Source: Mixta sp. Marseille-Q2659
Lineage (GTDB): Bacteria; Pseudomonadota; Gammaproteobacteria; Enterobacterales; Enterobacteriaceae
Direction: 5' to 3'
NCBI RefSeq assembly: GCF_940807255.1
Contig: NZ_CALNWY010000032.1
Span: forward strand, 1-40,768
Length of the DNA: 40,768 nucleotides
In this document: positions 37,275 through 40,768 of the stretch, piece by piece
Position numbering within the stretch: position 1 is the first letter of the stretch
Layout: every line of letters starts with the position of its first letter
Position numbers and translations under genes: made by a program
The notes under the pieces: generated by a model
Seen by the model: only the letters and a program-made list of their open reading frames with translations
What the model was told of the DNA's origin: nothing
Databases searched by the model: none

Positions 37275-37925
37275 ATGAATAAGTCCGTAACACCGTCTCT
37301 AAAACTACCTAATGGTTCGAAAAAACTCCTGCTTCATACCTGTTGCGCACCTTGCTCCAGTGCCGTAATAGAAGCGCTGATGCAGTCTGAAATTGATTTC
37401 ACTATCTATTACTACAATCCGAACATACATCCAGTAGCGGAATATCTGGCTCGTAAAAATGAGAGTCAAAAGTATGCGACGAAGCTGGGGATAACCTTTA
37501 TAGACGATGACTATGATCCAAAGATGTGGTTTCAGCGCACCCGGGGGCTGGAATTTGAACCCGAGCGGGGAAAGCGCTGTACCGTATGTTTTGACATTCG
37601 TCTGGCGCAAACGGCCAGATATGCTGCTGCACATGGCTACCAGGTTATAACCAGCACACTTGGCATATCCAGATGGAAAAATCTCCAGCAGGTTAATGAA
37701 TGCGGCCTGCGCGCTGTTGAAAAAATAGCGGGTGTTACTTACTGGGATCATAACTGGAGAAAGAATGGCGGCTCGACGAGGACAGCTGAAATCACCAAAG
37801 CGGAAGGCTTTTACCGCCAGGAATATTGCGGTTGCGCATACTCTTTACGTGACACCAATCGTCACAGGAAAGCCACGGGACGTGAAATTATTCAGCCCTT
37901 CCCGGTTGATTCGTTACAAGATTAA
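37275..37925 (+). CDS. queH: Epoxyqueuosine reductase QueH (DUF208)
   Basis: Iron-sulfur enzyme of 216 residues that carries out the last step of queuosine synthesis, epoxyqueuosine to queuosine in tRNA. The cysteines are placed as in QueH: C23, C24 and C27 in [13 protein letters not shown]102 and C105 in [11 protein letters not shown], and C185 and C187 in YCGC. The family sequences [12 protein letters not shown] and [14 protein letters not shown] support the call. E. coli and most Enterobacterales use the unrelated, cobalamin-dependent QueG for this step, so QueH here is either additional or a replacement. It lies in the AT-rich insert between sapB and sapC, 136 bases after the secreted-protein gene. 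Confidence 0.9.
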   Translation: MNKSVTPSLKLPNGSKKLLLHTCCAPCSSAVIEALMQSEIDFTIYYYNPNIHPVAEYLARKNESQKYATKLGITFIDDDYDPKMWFQRTRGLEFEPERGKRCTVCFDIRLAQTARYAAAHGYQVITSTLGISRWKNLQQVNECGLRAVEKIAGVTYWDHNWRKNGGSTRTAEITKAEGFYRQEYCGCAYSLRDTNRHRKATGREIIQPFPVDSLQD

Positions 37926-38041
37926 AGACAATGGATACCTGTCAATCAGAGCAACAATAAGCCGTCTGTTTCATAACCCGAACGAACTGCAATGCAATGC
38001 AATACAGTCACCAGGCAGCTTATCTTTTCTGTCAAAGTGAT

Positions 38042-38070
38042 AAAACCTGTTATCAGGCAGGGTTTAATAC
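38042..38070. terminator. Possible hairpin between convergent queH and the YjbR-family gene
   Basis: AAACCTG and CAGGGTTT flank an eight-base loop at about 38043-38065, roughly midway between the two stops. The stem is short with a bulge, so confidence is low. Confidence 0.3.
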
Positions 38071-38130
38071 CGGCACGAATAGGTATTTTATGCCGCTACC
38101 GGTAAACAGATGCGTCAGCTTTGGGATTAC

Positions 38131-38487
38131 TCAGCGCGAGGTAAGCACATGACTGTCAGCAAGCAATTCATAAATCTCTGCGTCCGGGAGCGGGCCTGAG
38201 AGCGGTATGCTTATCCAGTGTTCTTTATTCATATGGTAGGCGGGAAGAATGCCCTCTTTTTTGCGCAGGGAGCCGATATATTCCGGTCTTACCTTGATGA
38301 CCAGTACGTCTAACTCATTTTCACTACTGAGCCCCAGCTTTGAACCAGCAACATTCATAACCAGCGCAAACCATTTGCGGCCGTTATGATGGCGAAGAAC
38401 AGCATAGTTCGGAAATTTGCGCCAAAGGTACTCCGGCTCAGCGCTGTAGTTTTCAAGCACATATTTAAATAAGGTGTCTCTTTTCAT
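38131..38487 (-). CDS. MmcQ/YjbR family protein
   Basis: Protein of 118 residues of the MmcQ/YjbR family (cyto-DNA-like double-wing fold). Typical parts are LWRKFPNYAVLRHHNGRKWFALVMNV, the middle LDVLVIKVRPEYIGSLR, and the C-terminal signature PAYHMNKEHWISIPLSGPLPDAEIYELLADS. The family is often called DNA-binding on structural grounds, but no role is established. AGGGAAA precedes the ATG. It is on the minus strand inside the sap insert, opposite to its neighbours, so its promoter lies in the 524-base gap before sapC. Confidence 0.88.
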   Translation of the reverse strand: MKRDTLFKYVLENYSAEPEYLWRKFPNYAVLRHHNGRKWFALVMNVAGSKLGLSSENELDVLVIKVRPEYIGSLRKKEGILPAYHMNKEHWISIPLSGPLPDAEIYELLADSHVLTSR

Positions 38488-39011
38488 TATTTTCCCTGAT
38501 GGTATGAAATGATCGCTAATCTCCAGGCCTTTTTTATAAGTACGGGCGTCATTGCCACAGGCTGTATGGTCAGCCGATTCTCTTTTCAGTTAACCCAGCC
38601 CTTTCGCGAAACCCATTGCCAGTGGCTAAGCCCGCCGCCGTTCTCGCCTGAGACAAGGGTACAGGGGGGAAGCCACCTATGCTAAGCTGTACAGGTTTTC
38701 CCTGCCATCGGTGTAGCGATAAAAGAACAGAACGCCCCGGAAACCGATAGCCTGACGTTCAACCTGAGAGAATCAGAAATGACTTCGACTTTGTCTCAGC
38801 GTTTTTCGCGAGTCTTTCTAAGCTTATATCTGTCAGCACGTGTACACTTCCGGTCACATTACAGTGCGACGGTCACAAAAGCCCTAAAACAGGGCTATGC
38901 CAGCCCGGCAGCCGTAGGCATTTAAAACTGCAAAATCGACTTATGTTATTGATATGAAGTCAAAAATTAAAGAAAATCAGAGCATGCAAAAACCATGCAA
39001 AGTGGGGATCT
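38488..39011. other. Non-coding gap between the insert and sapC
   Basis: 524 bases with no gene I can support. A 48-codon plus-strand frame (38779-38925, beginning MTSTLSQRFSRVFLSLYL) is open after GAGAGAATCAGAA, but has no recognisable homology. The last 60 bases before sapC are AT-rich and hold a direct repeat of CATGCAAA (about 38983 and 38994). Since sapC is cut off from sapAB, a promoter for sapCD is expected here; I cannot identify it with confidence. GGGG seven bases before the sapC ATG serves as ribosome site. Confidence 0.4.
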
Positions 39012-39902
39012 ATGCCCGCCGATAATATCTATGCCGAAAAGCGTCTTCCCAGCCCGTTCCGCCATACCTGGCGGCTGTTTTACCATGATACCAGCGCGAT
39101 GGTGGGCTTTTACGGTTTTATCGCCCTGCTGTTTCTCTGCCTGTTCGGCAGCTGGCTGGCGCCTTACGGTCTTGATCAGCAGTTTCTCGGCTATCAGCTG
39201 CTGCCGCCCTCCTGGTCTCGCTACGGCGACGTCTCCTTTTTTCTCGGCACCGATGATTTAGGCCGCGATGTGCTGAGCCGTTTGCTCAGCGGCGCCACGC
39301 CAACCGTAGGCTCCGCGCTGCTGGTAACCCTGGCGGCGGCATTGTGCGCGGTGGTGCTGGGCGTGTTAGCTGGCATTACGCACGGGCTGCGCTCGGCGGT
39401 GATGAACCATATTCTCGATACGCTGTTGTCGATTCCGTCGCTGCTGCTGGCGATTGTAGTGGTGGCCTTTCTCGGCCCGCGGCTGGAACATGCTCTGCTG
39501 GCGGTGTGGCTGGCGTTGTTGCCACGCCTGGTCAGGGCGATTTATACCGCCGTCCACGATGAACTGGAAAAAGATTATATTGTGGCGGCGCGGCTCGACG
39601 GCGCCAGCAATAAAGCGATCCTCTGGCATGCCGTTCTGCCGAACATTCTGCCGCTGCTGGTGAGTGAATTCACCCGCGCGCTTTCCATGGCGATTCTTGA
39701 TATTGCCGCGCTCGGCTTTCTCGATCTTGGCGCGCAGCTGCCCTCGCCTGAGTGGGGCGCGATGCTGGGCGACGCGCTGGAACTGATCTATGTTGCGCCA
39801 TGGGCGGTGATGCTGCCCGGCGCCGCGATTATGCTGAGCGTATTAATTATTAATCTGTTGGGCGACGGGGTTCGCCGCGCCATCGTGGCGGGAGTGGAAT
39901 AA
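39012..39902 (+). CDS. sapC: Sap transporter permease SapC
   Basis: Second inner-membrane permease of the Sap transporter, 296 residues as in E. coli. It begins [20 protein letters not shown] (E. coli MPYDSVYSEKRPP) and shows [29 protein letters not shown], the coupling region [25 protein letters not shown] and the end [13 protein letters not shown]. The gene is complete, so the insertion did not remove coding sequence, but it no longer overlaps sapB and must use its own ribosome site and probably its own promoter. Its stop overlaps the sapD start (TAATG). Confidence 0.95.
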   Translation: MPADNIYAEKRLPSPFRHTWRLFYHDTSAMVGFYGFIALLFLCLFGSWLAPYGLDQQFLGYQLLPPSWSRYGDVSFFLGTDDLGRDVLSRLLSGATPTVGSALLVTLAAALCAVVLGVLAGITHGLRSAVMNHILDTLLSIPSLLLAIVVVAFLGPRLEHALLAVWLALLPRLVRAIYTAVHDELEKDYIVAARLDGASNKAILWHAVLPNILPLLVSEFTRALSMAILDIAALGFLDLGAQLPSPEWGAMLGDALELIYVAPWAVMLPGAAIMLSVLIINLLGDGVRRAIVAGVE

Positions 39903-40768
39903 TGCCGTTACTTGATATTCGTAACCTGACCATTGAGTTTATGACCGCCGACGGGCCGGTGAAAGCGGTGGATCGGGTTAACCTGACGCTGAACGAAGGC
40001 GAAATCCGCGGGCTGGTCGGCGAATCAGGCTCAGGTAAGAGCCCGATCGCTAAAGCCATCTGCGGCGTAACCAAAGATAACTGGCGCGTCAGCGCCGATC
40101 GCATGCGCTTTAATGATATTGACCTGCTGTGCCTCTCGCCGCGTGAACGCCGCCGCATTGTCGGCCATAACGTTTCCATGATTTTTCAGGAGCCGCAATC
40201 CTGTCTGGATCCGTCGGAAAGGATTGGCCGTCAGCTGATGCAGGCAATCCCCGGCTGGACCTGGAAAGGCCGCTGGTATCAGCGTTTTCGCTGGCGGCAC
40301 GCACGCGCCATTGAGCTGCTGCACCGCGTCGGCATTAAAGATCATAAAGATATTATGCGCAGCTATCCCTATGAGCTGACCGAAGGGGAATGCCAGAAAG
40401 TGATGATTGCCATTGCGCTGGCCAATCAACCGCGCCTGCTGATCGCGGACGAGCCGACCAACGCGATGGAGCCAACCACTCAGGCGCAAATCTTCCGTCT
40501 ACTGAGCCGCCTTAACCAGAATAACAACACCACGATTCTGCTGATCAGCCATGACCTGCGCACCATGAGCCAGTGGGCTAACCGTATTAACGTGCTGTAC
40601 TGCGGCCAGACGGTAGAAACCGCCGCCAGCCAGGATCTGATTGCTACGCCGCATCATCCTTATACTCAGGCGCTGATCCGCGCCATGCCGGACTTTGGCA
40701 GCGCGCTGCCGCATAAAAGCCGCCTGAATACCTTACCAGGCGCGATTCCGTCGCTGGAACATCTTCCT
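39902..40768 (+). CDS. sapD: Sap transporter ATPase SapD (3' end outside the window)
   Basis: ABC ATPase of which 289 of about 330 residues are visible; the frame is open at the window end. Walker A is GESGSGKS at 40-47, the Q-loop FQEPQS and Walker [14 protein letters not shown] follow, and the H-loop is LLISHD. The usual ABC signature LSGGQ is replaced by LTEGE ([22 protein letters not shown]), a SapD feature I also recall from E. coli, so it is not damage. It pairs with SapF, expected just outside. In E. coli SapD also supports ATP-dependent Trk potassium uptake. It is coupled to sapC by the overlapping TAATG. Confidence 0.95.
   Translation, partial: MPLLDIRNLTIEFMTADGPVKAVDRVNLTLNEGEIRGLVGESGSGKSPIAKAICGVTKDNWRVSADRMRFNDIDLLCLSPRERRRIVGHNVSMIFQEPQSCLDPSERIGRQLMQAIPGWTWKGRWYQRFRWRHARAIELLHRVGIKDHKDIMRSYPYELTEGECQKVMIAIALANQPRLLIADEPTNAMEPTTQAQIFRLLSRLNQNNNTTILLISHDLRTMSQWANRINVLYCGQTVETAASQDLIATPHHPYTQALIRAMPDFGSALPHKSRLNTLPGAIPSLEHLP

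Larger units (their letters stand above)
36483..39011. mobile_element. Inserted AT-rich cargo segment splitting the sap operon
   Basis: About 2.5 kb separates sapB from sapC, which overlap in E. coli as I recall. It carries three genes unrelated to Sap: a small secreted protein and queH on the plus strand and an MmcQ/YjbR gene on the minus strand, with long non-coding gaps. Composition differs: one 60-base line in queH counts 23 G+C, one in sapB 36. TATGCCC occurs at both ends (36468-36474 and 39011-39017) and could be a target duplication, but it also covers the sapC start codons, so function may explain it. No transposase, integrase, tRNA or terminal inverted repeat is visible, so the mechanism of entry is unknown. 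Confidence 0.7.

Noticed and set aside
38779-38925. 48-codon plus-strand ORF before sapC
   Set aside because: It has a start and a purine-rich stretch upstream, but no homology I recognise and rare-codon-rich, Ser/Arg-rich content. Not strong enough for a gene call.
36468-39017. TATGCCC direct repeat as proof of transposition
   Set aside because: Seven bases, and they include the sapC start codon and second codon, so conservation of coding sequence could explain both copies. No inverted repeats or transposase accompany it.
40400-40420. Degenerate ABC signature in SapD as a sign of inactivation
   Set aside because: LTEGE in place of LSGGQ also occurs in E. coli SapD as I recall it, so it is a family trait.

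Overview
The window looks like chromosome of a gamma-proteobacterium of the order Enterobacterales. Most proteins align, from memory, along nearly their full length with Escherichia coli orthologues (RstAB, HrpA, AzoR, LdhA, TtcA, ZntB, MppA, MpaA, YcjG, Tpx, TyrR, YcjFX, PspABCDF, SapABCD). Gene order keeps blocks of the E. coli 28-36 min region but differs in detail: tus, dbpA, hslJ, uspE-fnr, pspE and the puu genes are missing. Together with an M32 carboxypeptidase behind rstB, this suggests an Erwiniaceae-type genome (Pantoea, Mixta or Erwinia). The genus is an inference. The core is GC-rich; two stretches (about 31.7-33.0 kb and 36.5-39.0 kb) are visibly AT-richer and look acquired.

Layout. 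1-5.3 kb: end of a basic amino-acid antiporter (arcD/ydgI), an unknown protein, the rstAB two-component operon and an M32 carboxypeptidase. 5.3-6.8 kb: acid-shock gene asr with an RstA-box-like site, the 26-residue ydgU, and the serine protease ydgD. 6.8-16.2 kb: hrpA, azoR, the ydbH-ynbE-ydbL envelope operon, ldhA and a DUF333 lipoprotein. 16.4-19.8 kb: a DUF2000 protein, ttcA, a 51-residue proline-rich protein, the small RNA FnrS with its FNR site, and zntB. 19.9-26.0 kb: the peptidoglycan-peptide recycling set mppA, mpaA and ycjG, then tpx and tyrR. 26.2-31.6 kb: ycjX-ycjF and the phage-shock system (pspABCD with a sigma-54 promoter, divergent pspF). 31.7-33.5 kb: an AT-rich acyltransferase and a periplasmic hydroxyisourate hydrolase. 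33.6-33.75 kb: a RyhB small RNA with Fur-box-like operators, divergent from sapA. 33.9-40.8 kb: the sap transporter operon, split between sapB and sapC by about 2.5 kb carrying a small secreted protein, a QueH-type epoxyqueuosine reductase and an MmcQ/YjbR protein.

Six conserved genes (hrpA, ydbH, mppA, ycjX, ycjF, hiuH) are interrupted by single-base frameshifts, seven in all. In each case undoing the small indel restores a protein of the normal family length. The most economical reading is residual sequencing error, not gene decay, so they are annotated as broken in this sequence but probably intact in the organism.

The most interesting points are the cargo inserted exactly at the sapB/sapC translational junction; a Fur-controlled RyhB gene beside sapA with a second Fur-like palindrome over a predicted sapA promoter; FnrS and RyhB hidden in intergenic DNA; and an RstA box at asr, two genes downstream of rstAB.
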